Origin: CAVXEH01 sp963805645 | Lineage (GTDB): Bacteria; Chloroflexota; Limnocylindria; QHBO01 | Reading direction: 5' to 3' | Length of the DNA: 64,000 nucleotides | NCBI GenBank assembly: GCA_963805645.1 | Contig: CAWDVA010000002.1 | Location: 62,001-126,000 of the forward strand | Shown here: piece by piece, positions 1 to 8,301 of the stretch | Layout of the letters: each line of letters starts with the position of its first letter | Numbering within the stretch: position 1 is the first letter of the stretch | Position numbers and translations under genes: made by a program | Notes under the pieces: generated by a model | What the model was told of the DNA's origin: nothing | Seen by the model: only the letters and a program-made list of their open reading frames with translations | Database searches by the model: none

Positions 1-431
1 AGCGCGGCGTCCCGGGAGATGCCATGGGCCAGCGGCACCTGGTCGTAGGGCGAGCCGCGGTACGCGTCGAGGCGGACCCGAAGGCCGTCGATGGACGTCC
101 CGGTGATGATCGCGACCTGCGCCAGGACGGCGGAGCGCGCCACCTTGTCTCCGGGGAGGCTCGCCGGGACCGCGTCCACGGTCCAGGAAGGAACGTTCAC
201 GGCGACCGGCCGGCCCTCGCGATCGAAGATCAGTCCGCGCGGTGCCTTGATTGGCTCGCTCACGATCTGGGCCGCCGTCACCCGATCGGCGTACATCGTT
301 CCGTTGAGGACCTGCATCTGGAAGAGTCGCCCGCCGAGCAGGGCGAACAGCAGCGAAGCCGTCACGCCGAACGCGATGAAGCGCGGCCGCGAGCGCGGCA
401 GGTCGCGCCGACCCTCGTTCAGATCCGCCAT
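1..431 (-). CDS. mrdA: Penicillin-binding protein 2 (peptidoglycan transpeptidase), N-terminal part
   Basis: This is the first 143 codons of a gene that runs off the left edge. The start is ATG at 431, four bases after the mreD stop. The N-terminus is a short basic tail (MADLNEGRRDLPRSR) followed by one membrane anchor (FIAFGVTASLLFALLGGRLF, about residues 17-36). The PBP2/FtsI dimerisation entry follows, with the typical APRGLIFDREGRPVAVN stretch. In the elongasome these enzymes cross-link lateral-wall peptidoglycan together with RodA and MreBCD. The catalytic Ser-X-X-Lys lies outside the window. The assignment as PBP2 rather than a division PBP rests on the mreD neighbour and the RGxIxDRxG motif. 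Family assignment is firm. Confidence 0.88.
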   Translation of the reverse strand, partial: MADLNEGRRDLPRSRPRFIAFGVTASLLFALLGGRLFQMQVLNGTMYADRVTAAQIVSEPIKAPRGLIFDREGRPVAVNVPSWTVDAVPASLPGDKVARSAVLAQVAIITGTSIDGLRVRLDAYRGSPYDQVPLAHGISRDAA

Positions 432-435
432 CGGT

Positions 436-930
436 TCACCAGGCCGCCTTCTCCTCCGGCCGGTAGCGGAGCAGGAGGATGCGCGTGGGGACGAGGAGAA
501 CTCCGGCGAGCGCCGCGTTCAGCACCGCTGCGGGAATGATGAGCTCCAGCGGGACACCCACGTCGAGCGAGCCGCCCACGGCGGTCAGCGCACCGAGGCT
601 GATGAAGTCGGCAACCACGCTCCCCGCGAAGGCTGCGCCGATGGGATAGACCCACACGAGGCGGCCCAGGACGGTCGACCCCGCGCTGACCAGCGCGGCC
701 ACCGCCAGCATGGCAAGGGGTACCGATCCGAGCGGTTCAGGAATCAGCAGGTTCGCGACGGTCCCGGCAACGAAGGCCCACACGATTCCCTGCGAGAAGC
801 CCAGGCTCGTCGTGACCAGCACCACGGCCACGAGAACGATGTCGGGTTTGACGCCACCCAGGACGACCACCGGGGCCAGGCCCGCATGGACGATCCCGAC
901 GAGGATGGCGAGAAGGACGCTGATATACGT
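436..930 (-). CDS. mreD: Rod shape-determining protein MreD
   Basis: This is a small polytopic membrane protein of the elongasome. The frame is continuous from a candidate ACG start at 930 to TGA at 436 (164 residues, usual MreD size). The only conventional start is GTG at 870, which would remove the first membrane segment (ISVLLAILVGIVHAGLAPVV) that MreD proteins normally have before their VKPDI(V/L)L motif. An AGGGGG Shine-Dalgarno sits at 938-943, seven bases before the ACG, and supports the longer form. Five to six hydrophobic segments follow. No mreB or mreC precedes it; the gene opens a leftward operon with mrdA. A -10-like TATACT lies at 979-984 on the minus strand. Family identity is likely, and the start is uncertain. 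Confidence 0.78.
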   Translation of the reverse strand, partial: TYISVLLAILVGIVHAGLAPVVVLGGVKPDIVLVAVVLVTTSLGFSQGIVWAFVAGTVANLLIPEPLGSVPLAMLAVAALVSAGSTVLGRLVWVYPIGAAFAGSVVADFISLGALTAVGGSLDVGVPLELIIPAAVLNAALAGVLLVPTRILLLRYRPEEKAAW

Positions 931-978
931 GGTCGGGCCCCCTGGTTCCCGTGATGGTCGCTGTGTTCGCCGGGGTCG

Positions 979-984
979 AGTATA
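979..984 (-). promoter_or_regulatory. Candidate -10 box for mreD-mrdA
   Basis: TATACT reads on the minus strand at the right distance (about 50 bases) from the mreD start. No convincing -35 box sits 16-18 bases upstream, because that position falls in the GC-rich palindrome at 1003-1020. Confidence 0.4.
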
Positions 985-1002
985 CCGATCAAGGGCGGCG
1001 AC

Positions 1003-1020
1003 CCGGGACCCGGGTCCCGG
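1003..1020. promoter_or_regulatory. 18-bp perfect palindrome in the mreD/parA intergenic region
   Basis: CCGGGACCCGGGTCCCGG is its own reverse complement. It lies between the divergent mreD and parA genes, 41 bases from the parS site and across the expected -35 position of the mreD promoter. It could be an operator or a cruciform-forming element. No known regulator is assigned. Confidence 0.45.
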
Positions 1021-1061
1021 ACGGCTCGAGGGGGCGGATCCGCACCCGCCGCGGCTGTGAC

Positions 1062-1077
1062 TGTTTCCCGTGAAACA
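1062..1077. promoter_or_regulatory. parS: parS centromere site
   Basis: TGTTTCCCGTGAAACA matches the conserved bacterial parS palindrome TGTTTCACGTGAAACA at 15 of 16 positions (A to C at position 7). It lies 87 bases upstream of parA. ParB is known to load at such sites, clamp DNA using CTP and spread, and ParA then segregates the origin region. It is the only copy I recognised in the window. Confidence 0.88.
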
Positions 1078-1123
1078 TCGGTCCGATAACCGCTCGACGG
1101 ACCGCCGGTAAGCCCGAAAAAGG

Positions 1124-1129
1124 TAGAAT
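1124..1129 (+). promoter_or_regulatory. Candidate -10 box for parA-parB-gyrB
   Basis: TAGAAT in the context GGTAGAAT lies 34 bases before the parA start codon. The same GGTAGAAT context precedes prs and tmRNA. No good -35 is visible. Confidence 0.45.
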
Positions 1130-1163
1130 ATCGGTGCCCATCTGAACTCGTACCGGAGCGCCT

Positions 1164-1925
1164 GTGGCCAGGGTTACGGCCTGTACCAACCAGAAAGGCG
1201 GCGTCGGGAAGACCACGACCGTCGTGAACCTGGCGGCGTACCTGGCCCTCTCTGGAATCCCGACCCTCGTCGTCGACCTCGATCCCCAGGGGAACGCCAC
1301 AAGCGGACTCGGAATCGACCGGCGGCGCCTGGATCGTTCCGTCTACGATGCGATCCTCGATCGGGTTCCGATTGGTGACCTCGCGGTCGGCACGCCGATC
1401 GAGGGGCTGGATCTCGTCCCGTCCACGCCGTCGCTTTCCGGCGCGGAGGTCGAGCTGGTGGGGGTTGCCGCGCGTGAACGAAGGCTCGCCGCGAGCCTGG
1501 CGGACCTGAACGGCAGGTACGCCCGGGTGCTCGTGGATTGCCCGCCCTCGCTGGGCTTGCTCACGGTGAACGCGCTGACCGCGGCCGACGGGGTCCTGAT
1601 CCCGATACAGACCGAGTACTACGCCCTGGAGGGGCTCAGCCAGCTGGTGAACACCATCCGCCTCGTGCGCGAGGCCCTGAATCCCCGCCTGGAGATCGAC
1701 GGCGTCCTGCTGACGATGTTCGACGCGCGCACGAAGCTTTCGGCGCAGGTCGCCCATGAGGTGCGGCGCCACATGAACGGCACGGTCTACGACACCGTCG
1801 TTCCGCGATCCGTGCGCCTCTCCGAAGCCCCGAGCCATGGCCTGCCGATCGCCCTGTACGACCCGTCTTCGCGCGGGGCGGATGCGTACCGGGCGCTCGC
1901 CGATGAGGTCATTTCTCGTGGCTAG
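1164..1925 (+). CDS. parA: Chromosome partitioning ATPase ParA (Soj)
   Basis: This 253-residue Walker-type cytoskeletal ATPase forms ATP-dependent dimers on nucleoid DNA and pulls ParB-parS complexes apart. The deviant Walker A motif KGGVGKTTT is at residues 11-19, with VDLDPQGNATSGLG near 38-51 and DCPPSLGLLTVNAL in the middle. The start is GTG at 1164 behind GGAGCG. It lies just downstream of a parS site and overlaps parB by eight bases, as in a standard parABS module. Its length is normal for the chromosomal family with no N-terminal DNA-binding extension, which separates it from plasmid ParA of the P1 type. Confidence 0.95.
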   Translation: MARVTACTNQKGGVGKTTTVVNLAAYLALSGIPTLVVDLDPQGNATSGLGIDRRRLDRSVYDAILDRVPIGDLAVGTPIEGLDLVPSTPSLSGAEVELVGVAARERRLAASLADLNGRYARVLVDCPPSLGLLTVNALTAADGVLIPIQTEYYALEGLSQLVNTIRLVREALNPRLEIDGVLLTMFDARTKLSAQVAHEVRRHMNGTVYDTVVPRSVRLSEAPSHGLPIALYDPSSRGADAYRALADEVISRG

Positions 1926-2826
1926 CCGCTACGGCCTCGGCCGCGGCCTCGAGGCGCTCATCCCCCGCGCCGCCGAGGGCGAGGGTGGGGCACTCCAGCT
2001 GCCGGTCGATCGCATCTCGCGCAACCCGCATCAGCCGCGCGACCGCTTCGACGAGGAGCGCATGGCCGAGCTCGCGGCCTCGGTGGCGGAGCATGGCGTG
2101 CTGCAGCCGATCGTCGTGCGGGCAGCGGCCGACGGCTCCTATGAGCTGATCGCCGGCGAACGACGCCTGCGCGCCGCACGCCAGGCAGGCCTGGCGACGA
2201 TACCCGCGGTCGTGCGCGAAAGCTCCGGGGAGCAGCTGCTCGAGCTGGCACTCGTGGAGAACATCCAGCGGGCCGACCTCAATGCGATCGAGGAGGCGCA
2301 GGCCTACCGCGAGCTCATCGACCGGTTCGCCCTGACCCACGAGGAGGTGGCACGCCGCGTCGGCCGCAGCCGCGTCGCCGTGTCGAACGCGTTGCGCCTG
2401 CTGGACCTGGCCCCGGAGACGCGCAACGCCATCGTCGAGGGCGCCATCACCGAGGGCCACGGTCGCGCACTCGCCTCGATCACCATCCCGGAGCTCCAGC
2501 GCGCCGTCCTCAAGATCGTCCTGGAGCGCCAGCTCTCCGTTCGCCAGACGGAAGAGCTCGTCCGTCGCAAGCGGACCCAGGCGCCGGCCCACCGCCGGGA
2601 GCCGCTCTCGGCGGACCTGCAGGACCTCGAGACGCAGCTGCGCGGCCTCCTCGCCACCAAGGTCGGGATCGTCCGATCCCGCCGCGGCGGGCGGGTCGTC
2701 ATCGAGTTCTACTCCGACGAGGAGCTGGACCGCATCTACACCATCATCACCCGCGGCTCGGGCGCCGGCAGCTCGCCGGCGATCGCGCCCACCGATCGAC
2801 CAGACAAGGGGAACCATCCGGCATGA
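1918..2826 (+). CDS. parB: Chromosome partitioning protein ParB (Spo0J), CTPase clamp
   Basis: This 302-residue ParB has the basic N-terminal start YGLGRGLEALIP, then the CTP-binding ParB/Srx domain with NPHQPR and GERRLRAARQAG. The arginine-rich patch ENIQRADLN follows, then a helix-turn-helix (VARRVGRSRVAVSNALRLL) that reads parS, and a C-terminal dimerisation domain ending near the stop. The start is GTG at 1918 inside the parA 3' end, with GAGGT eight bases upstream. An in-frame ATG at 1903 is the alternative. The stop overlaps the gyrB start (ATGA). ParB nucleates at parS near 1062 and stimulates ParA. Confidence 0.95.
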   Translation: MASRYGLGRGLEALIPRAAEGEGGALQLPVDRISRNPHQPRDRFDEERMAELAASVAEHGVLQPIVVRAAADGSYELIAGERRLRAARQAGLATIPAVVRESSGEQLLELALVENIQRADLNAIEEAQAYRELIDRFALTHEEVARRVGRSRVAVSNALRLLDLAPETRNAIVEGAITEGHGRALASITIPELQRAVLKIVLERQLSVRQTEELVRRKRTQAPAHRREPLSADLQDLETQLRGLLATKVGIVRSRRGGRVVIEFYSDEELDRIYTIITRGSGAGSSPAIAPTDRPDKGNHPA

Positions 2827-4799
2827 CCGCGGAACCGACTCGCCGGACCAGGCGTGGCAAGGGGGCGGAGTACACCGCTGCCAACATCCAGGTCCTGGAA
2901 GGGCTTCAGGCCGTTCGCAAGCGGCCCGGCATGTACATCGGCTCGACCGATGCGCGCGGCCTGCATCAGCTCGTCTGGGAGGTCGTCGACAACAGCATCG
3001 ACGAGGCGATGGCCGATGTCGCCTCGCGGATGGACGTGACGATCCATGCCGATGGCCAGATGGAGGTCGTCGACGACGGGCGCGGCATCCCCACCGGCAG
3101 GCACACGTCGGGCAAGAGCGCCCTCGAGGTCGTGCACACCGTGCTCCATGCCGGCGGCAAGTTCGGCGGCGGCGGCTACAAGGTCTCCGGTGGGCTGCAC
3201 GGGGTGGGCGTCAGCGTGGTGAACGCGCTCTCCTCGGAGATGCGCGTGGAGGTGCTGCGCGACGGAAAGCGCTGGACACAGGCGTACCGTCGCGGCGATC
3301 CGACCACGCAGGTTCGCCAGGATGGAGCGCTGAAGGAGGCGAACCGCGGACTCGACCCCGCCTGGAAGCGGACGAGTGGCACGCGGACCTTCTTCCGGCC
3401 GGACCCCGACGTGTTCGAGACGCTCGATTTCAGCTGGGAGACGATCGCCACCCGTCTCCGCGAGTCCGCCTACCTGAACAAGGGCCTCTGGATCCGGCTC
3501 ATCGACGAACGCATCGACCGCGAGAAGAACTTCTACTTCGAGGGTGGCGTCACGTCGTTCGTGCGCCATCTCAACCGGCGCCGCAGCGTGCTGAATGCGC
3601 GGCCGATGTACGTCGAACGCCTCGTCGAGGGCACCAGCGTCGAGGTGGCGCTCCAGTACAACGACGGTTTCGCCGAGAACGTCCTGCCGTTCGCCAACAA
3701 CATCCACACCGTCGACGGTGGCACCCACGTCACCGGGTTCCGCGCCGCCCTGACCAGCTCCCTCAACGACTGGGCGCGCAAGTCGGGGACCCTGTCCGAG
3801 AAGGACGCGAACCTGTCCGGCGACGACGTCCGCGAGGGCCTCACCGCGGTCATCAGCGTGAAGCTCACCGATCCCCAGTTCGAGGGGCAGACCAAGGCGA
3901 AGCTCGGCAACGCCGACGTCAAGGGCATCGTGCAGACCGTCGTGGCCGACGGCATCATGCAGCACCTCGAGGAGAACCCCGCCGACGGTCGGCGCATCAT
4001 CGAGAAGTCCCTCACCGCCGCCCGCGCCCGGGAGGCGGCGCGCAAGGCGCGCGACCTGGTGATTCGCAAGGGTGCGCTGGACGGGATGGCCCTGCCGGGC
4101 AAGCTCGCGGACTGCCAGGAACGCGATCCGGCCCGCAGCGAGCTCTACATCGTCGAGGGCGACTCCGCCGGCGGGTCGGCCAAGCAGGGCCGCGACCGCC
4201 GCTTCCAGGCGGTTCTCCCACTGCGAGGCAAGCTCCTGAACGTCGAGAAGGCGCGGCTCGATCGCGTCCTTTCCAGTGAGAACGTGCGGCCGCTCATCAT
4301 CGCGCTGGGCGCCGGCATCGGCGACCAGTTCGACATCGGCAAGCTGAGGTATCACCGCATCTGCCTCCTCAGCGACGCCGATGTCGACGGCGCGCACATC
4401 AGCACGCTCCTGCTGACCTTCTTCTACCGGCACATGCCGGAGGTCATCGAGAACGGGTACCTGTACCTCTGCCAGCCGCCCCTCTACCGGATCAGCACCG
4501 GCAAGGTCACCCGCTACGCAAAGGACGAGAAGGAGCGGGACGTGGCGGTGAAGGAGCTGTCGCGCGCGGGAAAGACCAAGAACATCACGGTCCAGCGCTT
4601 CAAGGGGCTCGGCGAGATGAACCCCGAGCAGCTCTGGGAGACGACCATGAACCCGGACACCAGAACACTGCTGCAGATCGAGGTCTCCGACGCCGGCGAG
4701 GCGGACGAGGTCTTCAGCACCCTCATGGGCGAGCGCGTCGAGCCACGGCGGGACTTCATCCGCGGCGAGGCACGCAAGGTCCGCAACCTGGACATCTGA
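2823..4799 (+). CDS. gyrB: DNA gyrase subunit B
   Basis: This is a 658-residue type IIA topoisomerase ATPase subunit. The GHKL ATP-binding site shows VVDNSIDEAMA, DDGRGIPTGRH and the glycine lid GGLHGVGVSVVNALS. The TOPRIM domain has EGDSAGGSAKQGRDRRFQA and DADVDGAHI, and the C-terminus has GLGEMNPEQLWETTMNP. With GyrA it introduces negative supercoils. The start ATG overlaps the parB stop by four bases, so the gene is probably co-transcribed with parAB. That is unusual, because gyrB commonly sits in the dnaA-dnaN-recF cluster, which here is 40 kb away and lacks it. Features separating GyrB from ParE are subtle, but a gyrA nearby supports gyrase. Confidence 0.95.
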   Translation: MTAEPTRRTRRGKGAEYTAANIQVLEGLQAVRKRPGMYIGSTDARGLHQLVWEVVDNSIDEAMADVASRMDVTIHADGQMEVVDDGRGIPTGRHTSGKSALEVVHTVLHAGGKFGGGGYKVSGGLHGVGVSVVNALSSEMRVEVLRDGKRWTQAYRRGDPTTQVRQDGALKEANRGLDPAWKRTSGTRTFFRPDPDVFETLDFSWETIATRLRESAYLNKGLWIRLIDERIDREKNFYFEGGVTSFVRHLNRRRSVLNARPMYVERLVEGTSVEVALQYNDGFAENVLPFANNIHTVDGGTHVTGFRAALTSSLNDWARKSGTLSEKDANLSGDDVREGLTAVISVKLTDPQFEGQTKAKLGNADVKGIVQTVVADGIMQHLEENPADGRRIIEKSLTAARAREAARKARDLVIRKGALDGMALPGKLADCQERDPARSELYIVEGDSAGGSAKQGRDRRFQAVLPLRGKLLNVEKARLDRVLSSENVRPLIIALGAGIGDQFDIGKLRYHRICLLSDADVDGAHISTLLLTFFYRHMPEVIENGYLYLCQPPLYRISTGKVTRYAKDEKERDVAVKELSRAGKTKNITVQRFKGLGEMNPEQLWETTMNPDTRTLLQIEVSDAGEADEVFSTLMGERVEPRRDFIRGEARKVRNLDI

Positions 4800-4822
4800 A
4801 TCGGGAGCCGGAGCGTAACGCC

Positions 4823-5074
4823 ATGCCATCACGCCATATCGCCGACATCCGACAGGTCCCGGCCAAGACGGGTCGCACCCTCGATGAATGGTGCGAGCTG
4901 CTCGAGGCCAACGGCGTCGGTGACCGCCGCGAGGCGGTGAACTTCCTTCGCGACGGCTATGCCGTCAGCCACGCCTTCGCCCTGGCGATCGCCGATCAGT
5001 GCCTGCGGCGCAGCCGGGACGACGATGGGTTCGGAGGCTGGACCGACGACGAGGAGGAGGACGATCGCTGGTGA
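4823..5074 (+). CDS. Small DUF4287-like protein
   Basis: This 83-residue acidic-tailed protein contains the pattern KTGRTLDEWCELLEANG. A second helical part (REAVNFLRDGYAVSHAFALA) follows, matching the general layout of DUF4287 domains, whose function is unknown. The C-terminus is strongly acidic (DDEEEDD). It starts at ATG 4823, 23 bases after gyrB, and its TGA overlaps the GTG start of the downstream thioesterase, so it is probably translated as part of the gyrB transcript. No catalytic motif is visible. Confidence 0.7.
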   Translation: MPSRHIADIRQVPAKTGRTLDEWCELLEANGVGDRREAVNFLRDGYAVSHAFALAIADQCLRRSRDDDGFGGWTDDEEEDDRW

Positions 5075-5616
5075 GCACCCGTGCCGGCGGGGAGGCCGGC
5101 CGCGCCACCGTCGGCACCAGCCGCGAGATCCGCGGCAGGGACGGGCGGCGCTACGCGTTCGCGGACCACAACTGCTTCGCCTGCAGCGGCACGAACCCCA
5201 TCGGGATGCGGCTCGAGATCGAGCTCGGCGACGGCACGGCGCGGGCCGAATGGGTCGGCGAGCCGGACTACGTGGGCTGGGAGGACAAGATCCACGGCGG
5301 GATCCTCGCCACCCTGCTCGACGAGGTCATGGCCTGGGCGCCCTCCAGCTACGACTCGTGGGCCGTGACGGCCGAGATGCACCTGCGCTATCGCTCCCCG
5401 GCCAACCCGGGCGAGCGCCTGGCGGCGGAGGCGCGCGTCGTCGGGCGCAAACGGCGCATCTACGAGGTGCACGGCGAGGTGCGCGGCGAGGATGGGCGCC
5501 TGGTCGCCGAGGCGGACGGCCGATTCCTGGGTGCCAGCCCCACGGAGAAGCGCGGCCTGAAGGCCCGATACGGCATGCCGGCCGAGCTCCCGGCGACACA
5601 GGCGCTGCGGGAATAG
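5071..5616 (+). CDS. PaaI-type hotdog-fold acyl-CoA thioesterase
   Basis: This is 181 residues from GTG 5071, a GTGA overlap with the preceding gene. It has the hotdog signature: FACSGTNPIGMRL at the domain entry, then the active-site helix region GGILATLLDEVMAWA. The Gly-Gly and Asp/Glu of the PaaI/YbgC-like family are visible there. The later strands (MHLRYRSPANPGERL) are also typical. The physiological substrate cannot be read from sequence; members hydrolyse phenylacetyl- or medium-chain acyl-CoAs. The location between gyrB and gyrA seems positional only. A longer in-frame start at 4999 would overlap the upstream gene more and is less likely. Confidence 0.8.
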   Translation: MSTRAGGEAGRATVGTSREIRGRDGRRYAFADHNCFACSGTNPIGMRLEIELGDGTARAEWVGEPDYVGWEDKIHGGILATLLDEVMAWAPSSYDSWAVTAEMHLRYRSPANPGERLAAEARVVGRKRRIYEVHGEVRGEDGRLVAEADGRFLGASPTEKRGLKARYGMPAELPATQALRE

Positions 5617-5678
5617 GACGAAGGACGCTGCGAAGCGACAAACGCGACACGAACCAGACGAGGTAGCGCAGGAGACCC

Positions 5679-8213
5679 ATGGCAATGGACCAGACCGGCC
5701 TGATCCGGCCGGTGGCGATCGAGGACGAGATGCGCTCGGCGTACATCGACTACGCCATGAGCGTCATCGTGGCGCGCGCCCTGCCCGACGTGCGCGACGG
5801 GCTGAAGCCGGTCCACCGCCGCATCCTCTACACGATGCACGAGATGGGGCTGCGATCCACCTCGTCGTACCGCAAGTGCGCCGGCGTCGTGGGCGAGGCG
5901 CTTGCGAAGTACCACCCTCACGGCGACGTCGCGCTGTACGACGCGCTCGTGCGCCTGGCCCAGGACTTCAGCCTCCGCTACCCGCTCGTCGATGGCCAGG
6001 GCAACTTCGGCTCCATCGATGGCGACCCGGCCGCCGCGTACCGGTACACCGAGGCGCGCATGGCGCAGATCGCCGACGAGATGCTCGCCGACATCGAGAA
6101 GGAGACCGTCGACTTCGGCGACAACTTCGACGGCCGCCTGCGCGAGCCCCTGATCCTTCCCGCGCGCCTGCCGAACCTGCTGGTCAACGGCTCGAGCGGC
6201 ATCGCAGTGGGAATGGCCACGAACATCCCGCCGCACAACCTCGATGAGATCTGCGATGCGGCCATGGGCCTCATCGACAACCCGGAGATGACCGTCGACG
6301 ACCTGTGCGAGATCGTCCACGGCCCCGACTTCCCGACCGGCGGCACCATCTTCCGCTACGAGGAGGTCCGGAATTCGGTCACCGGCGAGCGCGAGCGCCA
6401 GGACGCCATCCGCCACATGTACGCCACGGGCCGAGGGCGCGTCATCATCCGTGGCCAGGTCGCCTTCGAGGAGATCCGCCCCGGGCGGATGGCCATCGTG
6501 ATCACCGAGCTGCCGTACCAGGTCAACAAGACCACCCTCATCGAGAAGATGGCGGAGATGGTCAGCGGCAAGAAGATCACCGATGTGAGCGACATTCGCG
6601 ACGAAAGCGACAGGAACGGCATGCGGATCGTCGTCGAGATCAAGCGCGACGGCAGTCCGCACACGGTCATGCAGCAGCTGTTCAAGCACACGGCGCTGCA
6701 GACCAGCTTCAGCGCGAACATGCTCGCCCTGGTCGACGGCCAGCCCATGACCCTGGGGCTCAAGCGGATGCTCGAGCACTACATCGCCTACCGGCGCGAG
6801 GTGATCCGTCGGCGCACCGAGTTCGACCTTGCCCGGGCCCAGGAGCGCGCCCACATCCTCGAAGGACTCAAGATCGCGCTCGACAATCTCGACGAGGTGA
6901 TCGCCACCATCCGGGCTGCCGCCGACGTGGAAGCGGCACGCAGCGCGCTCATGGGGCGCTTCGGCCTCTCGGAGGCGCAGGCCAACGCCATCCTGGAGAT
7001 GCAGCTCCGCCGGCTGGCCGCCCTCGAGCGCAAGAAGATCGAGGACGAGTACGAGTCGATCATCCGCCTCATCGCGGAGCTCGAGGACCTCCTCGGCAAC
7101 CCGCGCAAGATGCTGAACGTCATCAAGGACGAGCTCACCGAGCTCAAGCGCAAGTACGGCGACGAGCGCAAGACCCGCATCAAGGCCGATGCGAACCGCG
7201 AGCTCACCGAGGAAGACCTGATCACCGCCGAGGACGTGGTGGTCACCCTGAGCCAGCGCGGCTACATCAAGCGCCAGCAGATCGGCACGTTCCGCAGCCA
7301 GCGTCGCGGCGGGCGGGGGAAGCTCGCCATGCTGACCCGCGAGGAGGATGCCGTGCGCCACCTCCTCGTGGCCAACACGCACGACAACATCCTGTTCTTC
7401 ACCAACCGCGGGCGCGTCTTCATCACCAAGGTCCACACCCTGCCCGAGGCGACGCGCCAGGCGAAGGGGCTGCCGATCATCAACCTCCCCGGCGTCCAGG
7501 TGGAGTCCGGCGAGTACGTCAGCGCCATCATCAGCCTGCCGCGCTTCGAGCCCGAGCACTACCTGCTGATGGCCACCAGCCGGGGGATGGTCAAGAAGAC
7601 CTCCCTGGCCGAGTACGCCAAGATCCGCGCCAACGGGCTGATTGCCATCAACCTCCTCGACGGCGACGAGCTCCGCTGGGTGGGCATCACCGACGGCGCA
7701 AGCGACATCATCCTCGCCACGCGAAAGGGCCAGGCGGCCCGATTCCACGAGGTCGAGGTGCGATCCATGGGCCGTGATACCCGCGGCGTCACCGGGATCC
7801 GGCTGCGGGCCGGTGACGAGGTGATCGGGATGGAGGTCGTCGATCCCGGCCAGGAGCTGCTCGTCGTCACCGAGCAGGGCTACGGCAAGCGGACGCCGTT
7901 CAGCGAGTTCCCGGTGAAGCACCGGGCGACCGGCGGCGTGATCGCGAACTCCCTGAACCGCGACACCGGCGACGTGGCGGCGATCCGCATGGTCGGCCGC
8001 GAGGACGAGGAGATGATGCTCATCACCGAGGAGGGCACGATCCTGCGCACCATCGTGGCCAGCGTGAACCGTTATCGCCGCCCGAGCCGCGGCGTCACGG
8101 TCATGAAGCCGGGACCGGGCGATCGGATCGTATCCATCGCCGTCTTCGTCGACAACCAGCCGCCGGAGCCGGACCAAGAGCCTGGCGCCGACGAACCTGA
8201 GCCGGCGTCATGA
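5679..8213 (+). CDS. gyrA: DNA gyrase subunit A
   Basis: This is the 844-residue breakage-reunion subunit. The winged-helix CAP region has YAMSVIVARALPDVRDGLKP near the N-terminus. The active-site tyrosine is in AAAYRYTEARM (about residue 120), after YHPHGDVALYDALVRLAQ. The coiled gate segment is followed by the GyrA box QRRGGRG (about residue 544; the usual form is QRRGGKG) that starts the DNA-wrapping beta-pinwheel domain. The presence of this box supports gyrase over topoisomerase IV. The C-terminal tail is acidic (EPDQEPGADEPEPAS). The start is ATG 5679 behind AGGAG. Its partner gyrB lies two genes upstream. Confidence 0.95.
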   Translation: MAMDQTGLIRPVAIEDEMRSAYIDYAMSVIVARALPDVRDGLKPVHRRILYTMHEMGLRSTSSYRKCAGVVGEALAKYHPHGDVALYDALVRLAQDFSLRYPLVDGQGNFGSIDGDPAAAYRYTEARMAQIADEMLADIEKETVDFGDNFDGRLREPLILPARLPNLLVNGSSGIAVGMATNIPPHNLDEICDAAMGLIDNPEMTVDDLCEIVHGPDFPTGGTIFRYEEVRNSVTGERERQDAIRHMYATGRGRVIIRGQVAFEEIRPGRMAIVITELPYQVNKTTLIEKMAEMVSGKKITDVSDIRDESDRNGMRIVVEIKRDGSPHTVMQQLFKHTALQTSFSANMLALVDGQPMTLGLKRMLEHYIAYRREVIRRRTEFDLARAQERAHILEGLKIALDNLDEVIATIRAAADVEAARSALMGRFGLSEAQANAILEMQLRRLAALERKKIEDEYESIIRLIAELEDLLGNPRKMLNVIKDELTELKRKYGDERKTRIKADANRELTEEDLITAEDVVVTLSQRGYIKRQQIGTFRSQRRGGRGKLAMLTREEDAVRHLLVANTHDNILFFTNRGRVFITKVHTLPEATRQAKGLPIINLPGVQVESGEYVSAIISLPRFEPEHYLLMATSRGMVKKTSLAEYAKIRANGLIAINLLDGDELRWVGITDGASDIILATRKGQAARFHEVEVRSMGRDTRGVTGIRLRAGDEVIGMEVVDPGQELLVVTEQGYGKRTPFSEFPVKHRATGGVIANSLNRDTGDVAAIRMVGREDEEMMLITEEGTILRTIVASVNRYRRPSRGVTVMKPGPGDRIVSIAVFVDNQPPEPDQEPGADEPEPAS

Positions 8214-8265
8214 CGGGGGGCGCGGCATGCGGGGCGACGGGGCGCATCGGCGGATGACGAGTCGG

Positions 8266-8271
8266 TAGAAT
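8266..8271 (+). promoter_or_regulatory. Candidate -10 box for prs
   Basis: TAGAAT in GGTAGAAT lies 31 bases before the prs start in an 88-base gap after gyrA. It is identical in context to the boxes ahead of parA and tmRNA. No clear -35. Confidence 0.45.
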
Positions 8272-8301
8272 CGGACCCGAGATCTGGCGCAGGAGATCCA
8301 C

